The notes beneath the pieces were generated by a model. That model saw only the letters and a program-made list of their open reading frames with translations. It had not been told where the DNA came from and did no database searches. Below are positions 45,894-57,517 of a stretch of DNA of 64,000 bases, one piece after another (positions within the stretch are counted from its first letter, which is position 1; every line of letters begins with the position of its first letter). A program made the position numbers and the translations under genes. The DNA comes from Tuctoria greenei (Eukaryota; Streptophyta; Magnoliopsida; Poales; Poaceae), in the NCBI GenBank assembly GCA_036927565.1, contig JAYESD010000009.1, forward strand, positions 26,627,601-26,691,600, written 5' to 3'.

Positions 45894-46749
45894 TGTCGAA
45901 GTGTTGAATATGACACTTCCCCTGGACCCGCTGAGAAGCAGCCCACAGAGGTTCTTTTGTGGTTGGGACACACAGAGACCAATATCAAGATGGTGACCTT
46001 AGAGATTTACGTGGTTCAGGCCGCCTGAGCGTAACACCCTACTCCACGGGGTTTGTGTAATTGTATTGAGCGAGTGTGTTCGCTAGGGTCAGGGCGCAAT
46101 AGCCTGGATCAGAATGTCCTGATGTTCATGAGGTGCAACCCTTTTATAGTTCTAAGGACTGACCGTTACAAAGTTGGACTGGCCCGACATGTGGCTCTAG
46201 CGTGCTTAACGACCTAATACCCTGTCTAAAGAGTATTAAGTACAATTAATAGTGTGGTAACGTGCCTTCATGGCAGTTTTACCCCTATTAACGGTGCACT
46301 AATCGTTTGTCAATAATATGGCATTAATGACACATTATCAGACCTTGTAACTTCCGCTTTAACCATCTTTGAATGTTTGTAATGGTCTTGATCGGCTTGT
46401 ATTCCTGTTGATGACGAAGGTCCGGAGGCTCCACACGTGGCAAATCTGGGCCTTTCCCTTGCGGGGGGGGAGGTCCTGGGTTGCTGTACACTTATCGGTA
46501 CTGGAGCTCCTCTCTGACAGGGGCTAGGTCCGGGGCTGTTGTACACGTGAAGTCGCCGGAGCTTCCCTTGGTTGGGAGTTTTGTTCCAGTCTTATTTTAC
46601 ACGTGTTGACCCGGGAGCCAGTCATGTGAGGGGAGCGGGTCCGGTGCAACGTGACATGTGAGACCTGTAAGGGCCTTCGACTCTGACGGGTGGAACTTTT
46701 TTGCATTTGTTGTAGTATCATGGGGTACCCGGTACGTAGGGTACCGACA
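45894..46749 (-). repeat. Element F 5' LTR
   Basis: TGTCGAAGTG ... GGTACCGACA on plus, 856 bp, the same length as the 3' LTR. TATA box (minus) at about 46142-46149. Confidence 0.95.
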
Positions 46750-46754
46750 ATCAC
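46750..46754. repeat. Target-site duplication of F, right copy (ATCAC)
   Basis: Matches 34014-34018 exactly. Confidence 0.93.
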
Positions 46755-48400
46755 CTTATACCGATTTTCATATCCTCCATAAACCGACCATACTCATGTG
46801 ACATAACCAAACCATCCCCAAAATCCAAGTCCAGTTCTAATCATGTAGGTCATCCATGTGCTTGTGACCGGGAGCCCGGCTATCATGATAGTTTTTAATA
46901 CTCTGCACAGGTTGTACCACTTTACCCACATGTTCGTGATTTCAACACCTTTCGGTGAGTAAAGAAACCATATTATGCCTTATCACACTTTCATAGGTGT
47001 GTGGCCAAGAGATCACAAAATAGCCTTTCAAAAGAGACTACTAGTATGTACGGCCCACTAAGGTTTCACTGGCAGACTTGAATCTTCATTCTCCCACCCA
47101 TGGGCCCCCTCGTGTTCCATGCGGATCTCAGGGTAGCCCTAACTCGACTCCCATTTCCCGCACCATCCAATGGTCCATACAATACTAGCAGCACACCTAA
47201 TTATTCAGCTATGCCACACCTATACTTGGTCTTGTGGTGGCACTGTTGTCCTGGCATATTCTCGCATGAACCGGTCTTAGATCTAAGGCAAGCAAAAGCA
47301 CCGTACCATCCAACCCATTCCACTATGCCATGCTTGCTTAGATCTCCTAAGTTCCATGTTGCTAAATTATTCATCATTCCATTATCATCAATTTCTCATA
47401 ATTGAAGTTGTCAAGTATATTATTTAAGTTACCCATAACCCGTGTAGCAATGTGGTGCAAAAAGAAAAATACCCATACCCGACTCGTCATGTATACCGCG
47501 CGACAAAGATTGGCATACAACGCTAGTAAACTCCTACGTATGGGTTTCCTATCATATTGACATGAGCATGCAATTTCGCAAACAAAACATTTAATAAAAA
47601 AAGGGATCAATATGATCAAGTACACTTGCCTTGCTCCAATGGGTTGCGTTGCTCAAGAGCTTCGAAGTCTTGGTTCTGGAAATCCTCGTATACGGCCTCT
47701 TGAGCACATCCCTCATAGGTGCAGCGGCTTCAAAGGTCGCGGAATGGAGGCGTAGCGTAGATGAAGTAGACGGCGCAACGATCCTCCGGCGGCACGACGA
47801 TGGCGGCGCGACAATCTCTGTCGGACGGCAGCTCCTTCCCTCCTTTTTTTCTTCTTCTTCTCCTTCCTATTTCTTCCCTTGACATGGCCTTCCTTCTTAG
47901 CTCTGGCGGCTAGGGTTTCCTTCGGTTTCTACTCATGTACGAGGCTAGAAGTTACGATCTCTGGTGCTTGAAAAGCTGGGGCCTGCGGCTCCTTATATAG
48001 CCAGGCGAGGAACCCACAGGAGTCTCGGTGCGGCATGAGCCTCGGACTCAAGTCCCGATCGGCCCCGGCCAATAATGCGAGCGCTCGGACCCGAGAGCCT
48101 TGCCCTGAACCTTCTGGGAGCGTGGAAGGGAAGCTTCCCCCAGAAACTTCCAAAAGGTTTCGGAAATTTTTTTCCCTTTATAGATTTCATATATATATAT
48201 TTGTTTTTATATTTATATATATATATTCCATTTGTTTATATTTATTTTTCTATTATATTTTATATTCTCATTCACTTTTCTTATTACCTACACATATTTA
48301 TATATATGTTTTATCTTTTATTTTTCTTCTCTTTTGTTCTACTAATGTTTTATACATGAAAATGTATGCAATGCATGATGCTAGAAATGAGGGTGTTACA

Positions 48401-48405
48401 GAGAT
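48401..48405. repeat. Target-site duplication of J, right copy (GAGAT)
   Basis: Matches 33468-33472 exactly; the extra ORF of H resumes in frame here. Confidence 0.88.
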
Positions 48406-48961
48406 TGTCATCAATAACATCAAAGTTTTGGACAAGGACGAGCTTACTTTCCTCTATGACACTCAAATGCCTTATAAACCACTTACTAGTAGGTATATGA
48501 AGCTCTTCTTTGTCGTTTTCAATCGGATCCTGAGGAAGACGATAGCTCCTAAAGATGGAGATGCAGGCAGTACTCAAAGCTCCCTTTGGTCCTTGATGAA
48601 GGTGATAAGCAGAAGGAGGAAGTTCAATGTGTTTGATTACATCAACAATGATATGGTGAACATCTCTTGCACTCTGAACCGCTCTTGTGGCTATGCACCT
48701 TATATCATGTTCATGATTGAGAAGGTCATCGGTTTGGAGTTTGGGAAGGATGTTGAGCACACCGGACTCAGGCCTCAGATGCCTTCAGGATCCTCAGTAC
48801 ATCTTGCACCTCTCTCTCCTGCAAGAGAACAGCGAACAAAGCATGCTCAAGAAGGATCGAGGGTTCCATCTAGTTCCTCAACTCCACCTTCCTCGAATGG
48901 GTCCTCCAGTGGCATACTCAAGATGCTTTCTTCCATTTTTGCATCCTGTCGCAAAGTGTAA
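48401..48961 (+). pseudogene. Element H extra ORF, 3' half
   Basis: Resumes after solo LTR J with IVINNIKVLDKDELTFLYDT. An open frame to the TAA at 48959-48961 includes LKSLSxY-like YMKLFFVVFNRILRKT, a region with MKVISRRRKFNVFDYINNDM and a Ser/Pro-rich tail (PSSSSTPPSSNGSSSG). It joins the 5' half without a frame change once J and one TSD copy are left out. About 250 bp further downstream may still be coding in another frame. Confidence 0.65.
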
Positions 48962-49666
48962 CTGAAGCTTCATAAGGAGAGTCTAGCCATAAAGAAGCAC
49001 CAGTGATATGTCAAGGACATTAAGGCTATATGTCAGAAACAGGATATTGAACATGTTGGCTCTCCTCAGATTTAAGAGGGCTCGACTGAAGATTTCACTG
49101 AGCTCCCGCCTTTCACAGAAAATGAGCTCGCTTTCTTTGGAGTTGGTGGCTCCTCAGCTCCTCCTCCTTCTCCACCTGCCCTTGGTCATGAAGACAAAGA
49201 CGAATAAGATGATAGGAAAAATAGCGTAGGATGAAGTGAGGATAACGAGTAGCTTCCCTCATTTTTCCCATTTTGGTGTATTGATGCCAAAGGGGGAGAG
49301 ATTGAGAGTAGTAGCCTCCTTAAGGATTATTTGATCTTGGGCATGTATTTTCTTTAAATTTGAAACTATTGTAAGTTTACATTTGGATAATGCCTATTTT
49401 GTATTAATGTTAATGTGTGTGATGCTTATTGCCATGCCTCCATGTTTATGCTCGTTTATGTTCATCACAAATTTATTCATTCTTATCACAATTTTTGTTC
49501 ACACACACATGGATTGGCACCCCACGATAAAGAGTGCATATATGTGAGAAGTGATTCATATTTATAATTTTTATTCTCATATATGCACATGTTATGAAAA
49601 TCAAGTTTTACTCTTATTTGTGTAATCTCAAAATGGTTGTCATCAATCACCAAAAAGGGGGGAGAT
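48962..49666 (+). other. Element H 3' untranslated region with two polypurine tracts
   Basis: Two similar stretches, TGATGCCAAAGGGGGAGAGA (49282-49301) and CACCAAAAAGGGGGGAGA (49648-49665), each followed by TTGAGAG or TTGAAAG. The second is the PPT of the LTR. The first, about 365 bp upstream, is an extra PPT-like tract as reported for SIRE/Maximus elements. Confidence 0.75.
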
Positions 49667-51398
49667 TGAAAGCGCATCTAGGCACACCCTTGTGGGTTTT
49701 GGACGATTGATGACAAACAAGCGAGATCCTAATGAAATTCGTTGAGTTGAGAGCATGTTTCGGAAAATGGAACTAACGGTGCAAAAAGGTGAAAAATAAG
49801 AAACAAGAAGGGAAAAGCACAAGTGGAAGATAAAATCGCAAAGTAGTTCAAAATGTATAGGGTGTGTGTGAGAGACACACCCCCAAGATCTCAAATCTTT
49901 GCATAAAGAGTTAGGGCCTAACACTTAATTGAAAAATCAGTCAAGCACCAGACTAGTCCGATAATGTGTGGACCAGTACGATTCCTCTCTGAGTAGAGAA
50001 GGAACTAGTATTGTCTGAACTAGTCTGATATCTCTTTAGTACTCAAATGGACAAGTCCTCAATTGCAGACTAGTCCTTCCCCCTTCACATTAACACTACA
50101 CCGAACTAGTCCAGTATGTCTCTGGTGCACAAACAGACAAGTCCCTTGCTCCAGACTAGTCCTTTACCCTACAATTTTCACCAGCACCGGAGTAGTCCAA
50201 TATTTGCCGGACTAGTCCGATTTCTCTCTTGACACAAAACGGACTAGTCTGGTCCTATGCGGACTAGTCCATTACCATTACGCAAATTAGGGCTTTCTAG
50301 TGTGCTGCACATCTCCACGCAGAAAACACTCGGCACACCAGACTAGTCCGGTACTACATAGCGGACTAGTATGTGCATCGAGATCCAAATGTTAACTTTT
50401 CGATATGTCCATAAATAAGATATCCACGACCCCATAACCATCAACTAAGAACCCTAGTGCCATCACACCAACCAAGAGCATGAAACACTCCTCTCCCCAC
50501 ATCTAAGGCCCTAAAAAGTTCAATCTTTTGGGATTTGATATTTGGGAAAGGGAGAGCGACATCTACGCGATCTTCAACTCTTGGGGTTTGATCTCTCTCA
50601 CATTCTTGTTGTTCTTGTACATCATTCGAGTGTTTTGGATTAGTTATTTTGTTTTAATCTTGTGGGATCCCTCAGCTTGTGAGGTTGCCCCATTGACTTG
50701 GTGATTACCTCGTTGATAGTGGAGATCAAGTTAGCCTTTGTAGTGACCTGAAGAGGAAAAGAGTTCGTTGAGAGCCAGCTCTGTGTGAGCTCCTCAATGA
50801 GGACGTAGATCCTTTTTATGTGATTGAACCTCGGTAAGAATCATCGTGTCTTGTGCCTTTTAATTACTTAGTTCATACTTGCAATTAGCTAGTGCACAAA
50901 TTGATATATCTCCTACTTGGCATTAAATTTGTGATTCATGTGAAACTTAACTATCACATACATTTTCTAATCACTCGAAAGTTAATCTACATATTCTGCT
51001 GCTTTACCATTCAAAGAAATACCAAAAAATAGTTAAGTTCTTCTAAGTGTTGCGAGGACATCGGACGAGTCCGTACCATACTCCGAACTAGTTCGGCCTT
51101 CATGGTTTTTGATGATGTTGCTAAGTGTTGCAGGAAAAGTTTCAAAAGCCTATTTACCCCATGTGGACGTTTCTTACGTATAGAATAAATTCCCCAAGCA
51201 CACGGAAAATATCTATGTAGCATTTCCCCTTAAAACAGTATTCCAAGGATGTCATTTATTTTATCCGAAAGGAAGACTAGGTAGAAATGTAGCATGAAAT
51301 CATCAAATGAGAAGGGTAGGATGGTCGAGGTAAGGTTCTAGTGAGGATGGATAATAGATAAGTGGAGGTAGTGTGACACACACAAGAGCATTTCGTTT
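49667..51398 (+). repeat. Element H 3' LTR (3' end uncertain)
   Basis: Starts TGAAAGCGCATCTAGGC after the PPT. It has a dyad array (49945-50375), a TATA-like CATAAATAAGATA at 50410-50422 and the block GAGGACGTAGATCC ... GAACCTCGGTAAG, familiar from Maximus-type LTRs. Where the LTR ends is unclear; 50,990-51,398 may already be another piece. It is cut or bordered by K at 51399. Confidence 0.75.
49945..50375 (+). repeat. Array of GGAC-N2-GTCC dyads in U3 of element H
   Basis: About 13 copies of CGGACTAGTCCG-like dyads (for example at about 50208-50219 and 50239-50250), end to end with 15-40 bp spacers. Same motif as in the Tekay-like LTRs, although H is a Ty1/copia element. The last copy is about 35 bp before the TATA-like box. 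Confidence 0.85.
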
Positions 51399-52483
51399 TG
51401 TCGAAGTGTTAATGCGACACTTCCCGTGGATCTTCTATGGAGCAGCCCGTGGAGGTTCCTTGATCGGCAGGGCTTAGTTGTCAATCTAGTGGTCACGTGT
51501 ATGAGACTATGAGACGGTAGCTTTTACGTGGTTCGGGCCGGAAGAACGTAACACCCTACTCAACATTTAGTTTGTATTGCTGGTGTGGGTGTGTGTGTGT
51601 ATGTTCGATATTCGATCCCCTGTAACGGTGGCGATCTGGTCTTTTTATAGACAAGGCCAAAAACCTTACAAGTGGGGTTTGGGGCACGAGAGGTGGCCAC
51701 GGGGCAATCTTATCCTAAAGATCTATGGCTTCTCGCGTAAGCTTGCCCTGACTGTGGCTTGAAGTCTTGTCGTCCTGCCGCAATCGTTGCCAGTGGCCCA
51801 TGCGTAGTCATTGATGATGGAAGGGAATGCCCCATCAATCTGTCCCTGGCGCCGTAAGCTACCCACTTGGCGAAGTGGGGTAGGCCTGTTGCACCTTCAC
51901 TGTGATGCGATTGGGTGTAGCGGTACCTGACAGCAGGCACGCGCCACGTAATGCGCCTGGGGAAGACGCAAGCCTTCAATGCCTGATCTGGACAAGTCGC
52001 ACCTCCCTCTTAACTCCCGCATCCCACTGCCCAGGGCAAGTTGTAGGGTATGTGGCAGCTCGGGAGCTGGCCTCTTCTAGGGAGGTCGGGTCCCGACCAG
52101 CTAACCACGTGGCAGCTCCAGAGCATGCTACTAAGTAGAGCACGGGCTCCAGGGCCGCTGGACACGTGGCAGAGCCGGAGCCCGCCTCTTAGGGGAGGTG
52201 GCCTGTCTCATGTCTCGACCCACGTGGCAGCTCTGGAGCCTACCCCAGTGGGGGGAGCGAGATCCCGTCCTGCTGGACACGTGGCCGCTTGGGAGCTCAT
52301 CCCTGAGGGGGAGCTGAACTCCTCCTTGAGGTTCATGTGGTTACTCTGGACCTCGCATATCAGTTAGAGGGGTTCGGGCCTTCTTCGACATGTGGTGCCC
52401 TCGGACCCCACCTTGGCTGGGGACAGGGCACCTAAGCGGCTTTAGCCTATGAGCGGGGGTACCCGGTATGCCGGGTACCAACA
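51399..52483 (-). repeat. Element K 3' LTR (1,085 bp)
   Basis: TGTCGAAGTG ... GGTACCAACA on plus, aligned throughout with the 1,087-bp LTR of E. TATA box (minus) near 51641-51649. U3 has CACGTGGCAG-type repeats at 52050-52290. Confidence 0.92.
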
Positions 52484-53039
52484 AGTGGCCCCTTGGTCCA
52501 ACCTGGGGGGGGGGGGGTCGATGAGCTTGAGGGTGGAGCCCTATTCATCCTTTCCCACGCTATCTTTTGATTCTGTCTTGATCAGCCGAAATGGTGAGCG
52601 CCTATGCCATCATGGCCATGCGTCACTCTCTAGTTGAGGGCTCGTGGTGACAGGATCTTTGCTTGATGTAGCTTCTTTACTGTGATGGTTCCTAATGCGG
52701 TTGCTACGCTTCTGCTCCTTCCACTCCTTCCTTTATAGGAACCGTCGGGTTGCCTTCTCGGGTCGATGCACCTGTAGGACGACCTCTCTGATAGGGGACT
52801 TGGGCCCCTCCATCAGGGATGCTATGGGTTGAGAAGCGGATTTCGGCCCCAAGCAATTTGCTTGATGTGCTCAAACGCCTAACGGGGTGTTAAAAGGACA
52901 CCTTTGTGGGCCAAGGTGGTTCTTCCTTACGCACACCCCAACGTTTGAGCCTTCGTATTCCTTCTTGAGTACCTACTCTCTTCCCAACTTTGAGGTTCTC
53001 AACTCCTTCTCCAATAGACTCAGCCTTGCCTCCTTCTCG
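52484..53039 (+). other. Element K spacer upstream of antisense ORF
   Basis: PPT side of the LTR (AAGTGGCCCCTTGG on plus). A run of 13 G at 52505-52517. No protein domain. It corresponds to 34875-35412 of F. Confidence 0.6.
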
Positions 53040-54590
53040 CATAGTTGACATAGCGCATGTGAGGCAGTTGTTTGGCTGGGGGGACGAGGCGCGGCGGGAG
53101 CTGATCTGTCCAGGCACCCTGCCTCTGGAGTTGGGGGATAAGGAGATCGTCTTCTTCTAGGCGTACGCGTACTCCGAGTTCGTTCCTCCCATTTCCCCCT
53201 TCCTGGTGACGCTCCTGGAGGTCCTCAGGCCCCACCTTCACCACTTGTCGCCAAACTCTTTGGTGGCGGCGGTGGCGTTCTCGCACTTCTGTGAGATGTT
53301 TGTCAGGGTGCACCCATCTGTGCTGATGTTCTGAGAGTTATTTGTGTTGAGGTGGACCGGGAAGAAGAGCAAGACAAGCTTCCTCAGCGGCTACTACTTC
53401 CAGCATCAGGCCAACAACCCCTTCAAGTACATCACCCTGCTCTCCATAGCGAAGTGGGCCGACTGGAGGAGCAACTAGGTGATCATACAAGTCAATGCCC
53501 ATGATCGCATGGTAATGCCCATCGATTGGTCGATATTCCAGAAGAAGACTTGGGAGGAGTGCTCAGAGTTGGAGCAGGAATACACCCCGATGATGGAGAG
53601 GATCCAATTCTTGGCAGATCATGGCTTGTCGGAGCTGATGGTGATGGTGGACTTTGTTCGCTGACGTCTGGCTCCCCTCCAGCATCACAGCCACCCTGCA
53701 TGACCTTACTTCGGGCCACAGGACGACACTCGGCGGGTGCGGGGTCACGACACAGAGATGACCCCGCAAGAGGTGCTCGATGCAATGTCCAAGGCTTGCG
53801 AAGGCCCACTGACTCCTAACATCTTCAACCTTTCAGGGCCCTGTCTGCCACTTTGCTCGAATCGGAACCTTCGGATGAAGATCCTAAGAGAGATATCGAA
53901 CCTGTACGCACTTGGTCTTGCGTCACGGCAGGTCACTGATGTGGACCGCGGGTTGGCCATCGTCGACTCACCACTGGAGTCTACATGTGCGCTAGGCTCC
54001 GATGCGTCAATGGTGGAAGACACGCGCTCCTATGGTGGGAGAAGCAAGGCGCCAGTCGCTGATGCCGGGATGGGGAATGTGCCAGTCCCTGACATTGGGA
54101 ACAGGAAGTCCCTGGTGGTCAAGGTTGTGAAGGAGAAACGCCCTCGATCACTGCCAAGGGCGTCGCCGTAGGTGGCCTTCACTCCAAGTCAACATCCCCT
54201 GACGCGCCCCTCCTCAGCATCGGGTGTCGGCGGTTCTTTGGGGGGAGGCTTACTCCATCAAGCAGTGGCTTCGCCAACGTCTGCGGTCGGCACACCATCG
54301 AGCATCCCCGCCGCCAGCGCAGTCCAAGGTGCCACAGGGGACTCCAGGAGCGTTACGCCTACGTAGCCTCAAGCCAAGAGGCCTCGGGCCGACATCAATG
54401 GTAGCTCAGGAGGAGGATCCGGGAGAGGCTTCATTGGATTCGGTGGAGATACGCTAACGCAGGGTGGCAGCATCCCCGGTGGTTTTGGTGGAGGCCCGGC
54501 TGGGACCAGCTCACCTGCCACACTGTCGTCAGGACCCGCAACTTCAGTGCCACCGAAGGTGGAGGCCTGTTGGAGCTTCTGGGGACGTCG
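53040..54590 (+). pseudogene. Antisense ORF of element K, exon 1
   Basis: The frame around 53055-53480 has AYAYSEFVPPISPFLVTLLE, FSHFCEMFVRVHPSVLMF and SGYYFQHQANNPFKYITLLS, the PF04195-type domain, aligning with F at 35413-35871. Stops interrupt it near 53160, 53333 and 53478. Downstream frames (53479-53664, 53737-54171) are Ser/Pro/Gly-rich and not conserved enough to name. Start codon not certain. Confidence 0.75.
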
Positions 54591-54669
54591 GTAAGGAATT
54601 CTTACCATTACTTGCTTTGTTATCCCGCCTGTTATTCTAGCTTCAGCAGATTCTAACTTTGACCTGCAG
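54591..54669 (+). other. Candidate 79-bp spliceosomal intron in antisense ORF of K
   Basis: Donor TCG/GTAAGG, acceptor GACCTGCAG/GT, with a good branch-point candidate TTCTAAC about 17 bp before the acceptor. AT-richer than its flanks. Same length and the same relative place as 36795-36873 in F. Confidence 0.68.
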
Positions 54670-55919
54670 GTCTACGTCAGCTGTTGTGACACCTCTACCG
54701 TTTGGGGTAGTGTCCCAGAGCGCCGTGCAGTCGGCCCATGAGGCTATGGACGTAGCAGCGAAGCAGAACGCCAAGCCTGCTTAGGAGAACGTTGCTCCAG
54801 CATCCATACCCCGCGTGGGTAGTGAAGCATTTCTAGATGCATCTCAAGCTGTTGTGTTTGAGGTACCTCTGGCTGTCGCGCTAGAGGCACTGTCGGAGTC
54901 GGCTCACGGCGCTAAGAGCTTGACCTCCGCTGTTGTTGATCTCGTGGGCGACTCCTTGGGTGATGGTGATGTTGACGCTTCGGGTAGCACCGCAACTCCT
55001 GCTCAGTCTCTGGGGACAAGGCCCCATGTACTGGTGGCCTCGCCTTCACCGCCATGGGAGGAAGAGGTCCCCAAGATGATCGCCGAGCGACCTTTCATAA
55101 CTTCGGCACAACCAGAGCACCTCTATGACATCATGGACTCGACGCAGTACAACATCCTCCTAGAGCAACCCAACCTCCATCGAGCGCAGCGCTCTCGTCG
55201 CGGAGTGGGAAAACTGCATGCTAAGGGCGAGCGCCTCCAAGGTTGGGAGGACCTTCTGAGGTCCAGGATCGTCGAGGTGAAGGCAAAGTACCGAAAGGAG
55301 AGTAAGGAGTTGCAGCTGAGGCACCGCTTGGCGAAGGCCATGGACGTAATGTCCCATAAGATTCTGGCCGATGCCAAGGTAGCCAATGACACAGCTGACG
55401 CCTTCCTGCGCGCCCTTGAAGAGGGTCGAGAGTCCCTAGGTCACTGCGAAGCCGCTGTTGCCGAGCGGGAGGCTGGTGTCGCCGAACAAGAGGTTGCAGC
55501 CCAGGCGATGATGGCTCGGGCTGATGCAGATCGGGGCGGCCTGCAGTCCTGCCTTGAAGACCTTGAGCCCTGGGATGGCGACTTGGTGCGAGATCGGGTG
55601 CAGCACTTAGCTGAGTGAAAGGAACTCCTCCTGCGTGATCTCGATGTCCAAGCCCGGTAGCTCACGACAGAGCACTGCGCTCGGGAGCTCAATCTGCAGG
55701 AGCGTCAGCTAGCTTAGCGTCTTGAAGCCGAGGGTAGGGTGGTGGCAGAGACGGTTGCATCCCATGTCATGGTGTGCTACTGGAGAAGGTACCCTGATTT
55801 GCCACTAGAGCCAGCTTTTGAAGGTCTTGATGAAGAGTGCGAGGAGACAGCAGGGACAGAGGTCAAGAAGGCCACCAAACATGTCGTCGTGCTAGTTGTC
55901 AGGTATTGAGGTTGGCGAC
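54670..55919 (+). pseudogene. Antisense ORF of element K, exon 2
   Basis: Frame 54815-55618 has an Ala/Val/Glu-rich start and then a helical, Glu/Arg/Leu-rich coiled-coil-like part (GRESLGHCEAAVAEREAGVA). After a stop at 55616 it goes on to VMVCYWRRYPDLPLEPAFEG, related to the C-terminus in F. The 11-residue acidic repeats of F are absent. It is broken off by the LTR of C at 55920. Confidence 0.75.
55915..55919. repeat. Left flank of C LTR: presumed TSD copy GCGAC
   Basis: Five bases before TGTGACACCC. The other copy would lie beyond the window, so this is unconfirmed. Confidence 0.4.
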
Positions 55920-57512
55920 TGTGACACCCGGTTCCAAAAATGAACCAAGTGAACGCATATGTGTGCCCAGGATGTTCAACGCACATACACGAGTGCATTC
56001 ACAAAAGAGTATACAGAAAATTACAACAGAATAAGATTAATTAACCAAATTTTTATTGCACAAACCATATTATCCTCGAATACAAACTCTAATGAATATT
56101 AATGACAAGTTCAACTAATGCAGCGGAAATAAACTCAATAAGCAAACTAAACAGCTAGGCAACATAAGTGATAGGGTATAGCGCAGCTCCAAAACACCAC
56201 AAGCAATGCTGATGGTAGACACGGCCTAGAACTCCGATTATCGCTGTTAAACTCCCAATCCTGACTTGCAACTGTTTTGGGGGGATTGCAAGAGTGAGTA
56301 CATGTCGTCCTCAGCAAGTGTGGAAATTATGACATGTGGTTGATTCAAATGACGAATATAATAATGGTTGAGTGCTGAAAAGTACATAAAAACATTTGAA
56401 AAGCAATATGTATTATTTATATGAAGTAAACCCATCATAAACCATAATTAAAATCATAGTACCAGTCCATATTCCATATCCATTATCATATACCAATATC
56501 CATATTCAATACTAGAATTCAATTCATAACCAGCCATAACCATTACCAACCATAACCATTCCAAATGCCATCCCAATACCATGTTTCCTCTAATCATGTC
56601 AGGGTCCAAGTTGCTCATAACCGGGAGCACGGCTATCATGATAGTTTTAGACACACTCTACAGAGGTTGTACCGCTTTACCCACGTGTTTGTGATTTTAT
56701 CACCTTTCGATGACTATAGAATCTCAATTATGCCGTCTCACACTTCCTTAGGTGTGTGGCCAAGAGATCACAAAATAGCCTTTACAAAGGGATTACTAGC
56801 CTATTTATACCTCACTGAGGTTTCACCGGTGGCGATGTCTTCCACCGAGCACATCTTCAACCAAGGGCCCCCTCTTGAGCCTTCAAACTCTTGGTGTTGT
56901 AGATCCTCCGCGGCACTCTCTAGCGCAAATCCGTCTAATCCGCACAATAAACATACAAGACAAGAAACACAATCAAAGAGTGCACAAATATTACTCAATA
57001 TGACATGACATGCATGATTAATGCAAATGCAAGGTAGAACTTGTTAATAGATTGCTTTTAATGATCACTAACTAGTTCTAATAGCTTTTAACAAGTTTAT
57101 ACAGGTTTGGATGTGATTAGATCTCATTTTAGAATCAATTCAACAAAATTTAACTAGGAAAATCGGACTAGTCTGCAGAAGGCCAGACTAGTCCGCACTT
57201 CGAAGAACTAGCGAACTAGGATTTTCTAGATCGACGTGAATGTGGAGATTAGGTGTCAGATTCACGTAAGTAAAAGAGAATAGAAGGTATACCAGGTGTT
57301 TAGAACTCTAATGAATCAAGAAACTTGGAGGTAACACTTGGATCTTGATGATCTAGGGTTGATGAAGAACTTAGACATGAGTTGGTGATGAAGGACGAAA
57401 GCTTGGTGGAGATCTTGATCCTCTTTCGTTTCCTCATCTTCTTCTTCTTGCTTGGTATCTTCTCCTCCCTCCTTGGTGGTGGCTCTCCACGAACTAGGGT
57501 TTGGGTGGGGTG

Positions 57513-57517
57513 GAAAG
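57513..57517. repeat. Target-site duplication of L, left copy (GAAAG)
   Basis: GAAAG, repeated at 60440-60444. Confidence 0.93.

Larger units (their letters stand above)
34019..46749 (-). mobile_element. Element F: complete 12.7-kb Tat-lineage Ty3/gypsy element
   Basis: Both LTRs are 856 bp and the TSD is ATCAC. On the minus strand: 5' LTR (46749-45894), primer site, gag, protease, RT, RNase H, second RNase H, integrase, then a spacer and a long ORF on the opposite (plus) strand, then the 3' LTR (34874-34019). An antisense ORF between pol and 3' LTR is characteristic of the Tat lineage (RIRE2, Grande, Cinful). All frames are interrupted, and RT and integrase have lost catalytic residues. Confidence 0.95.
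33473..48400 (-). repeat. J: Tekay-like solo LTR, split by element F
   Basis: J is 33473-34018 plus 46755-48400, about 2,192 bp net. The left end reads TCTGACACCCG where relatives have TGTGACACCCG; the right end is GGGTGTTACA. It aligns with the LTRs of B, C and L. GAGAT flanks both ends, and no internal retrotransposon sequence adjoins, so it is a solo LTR left by LTR-LTR recombination. Orientation is minus. The TATA box is near 47995. Its U3 has an AT-rich tract (48180-48340) and no dyad array. Confidence 0.9.
31391..51398 (+). mobile_element. Element H: Maximus/SIRE-like Ty1/copia element (partial, host of G and J)
   Basis: Only the 3' portion is in the window: end of RNase H (31480-31842), a spacer, an extra ORF split by solo LTR J, two PPT-like tracts and the 3' LTR from 49667. 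The extra ORF between RNase H and LTR and the PPT-LTR junction AAAAAGGGGGGAGATTGAAAG fit the Maximus/SIRE lineage. Upstream pol lies beyond G and E, outside the window. The right end is set where K begins and may be too far right. Confidence 0.85.
51399..55919 (-). mobile_element. Element K: Tat-lineage element, 3' LTR and antisense ORF only
   Basis: LTR at 51399-52483, PPT on its right side, then a plus-strand antisense ORF up to the insertion of C at 55920. So K runs on the minus strand and its pol, gag and 5' LTR lie beyond C, outside the window. LTR type is that of E; the ORF aligns with that of F. The 5 bases left of the LTR are CGTTT; the second TSD copy is not in view. Confidence 0.88.

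Noticed and set aside
48170..48345. AT-rich TATATA stretch as an origin or matrix attachment site
   Set aside because: It is low-complexity sequence within the U3 of J and matches a similar tract in L (57655-57800); nothing else supports a special role.
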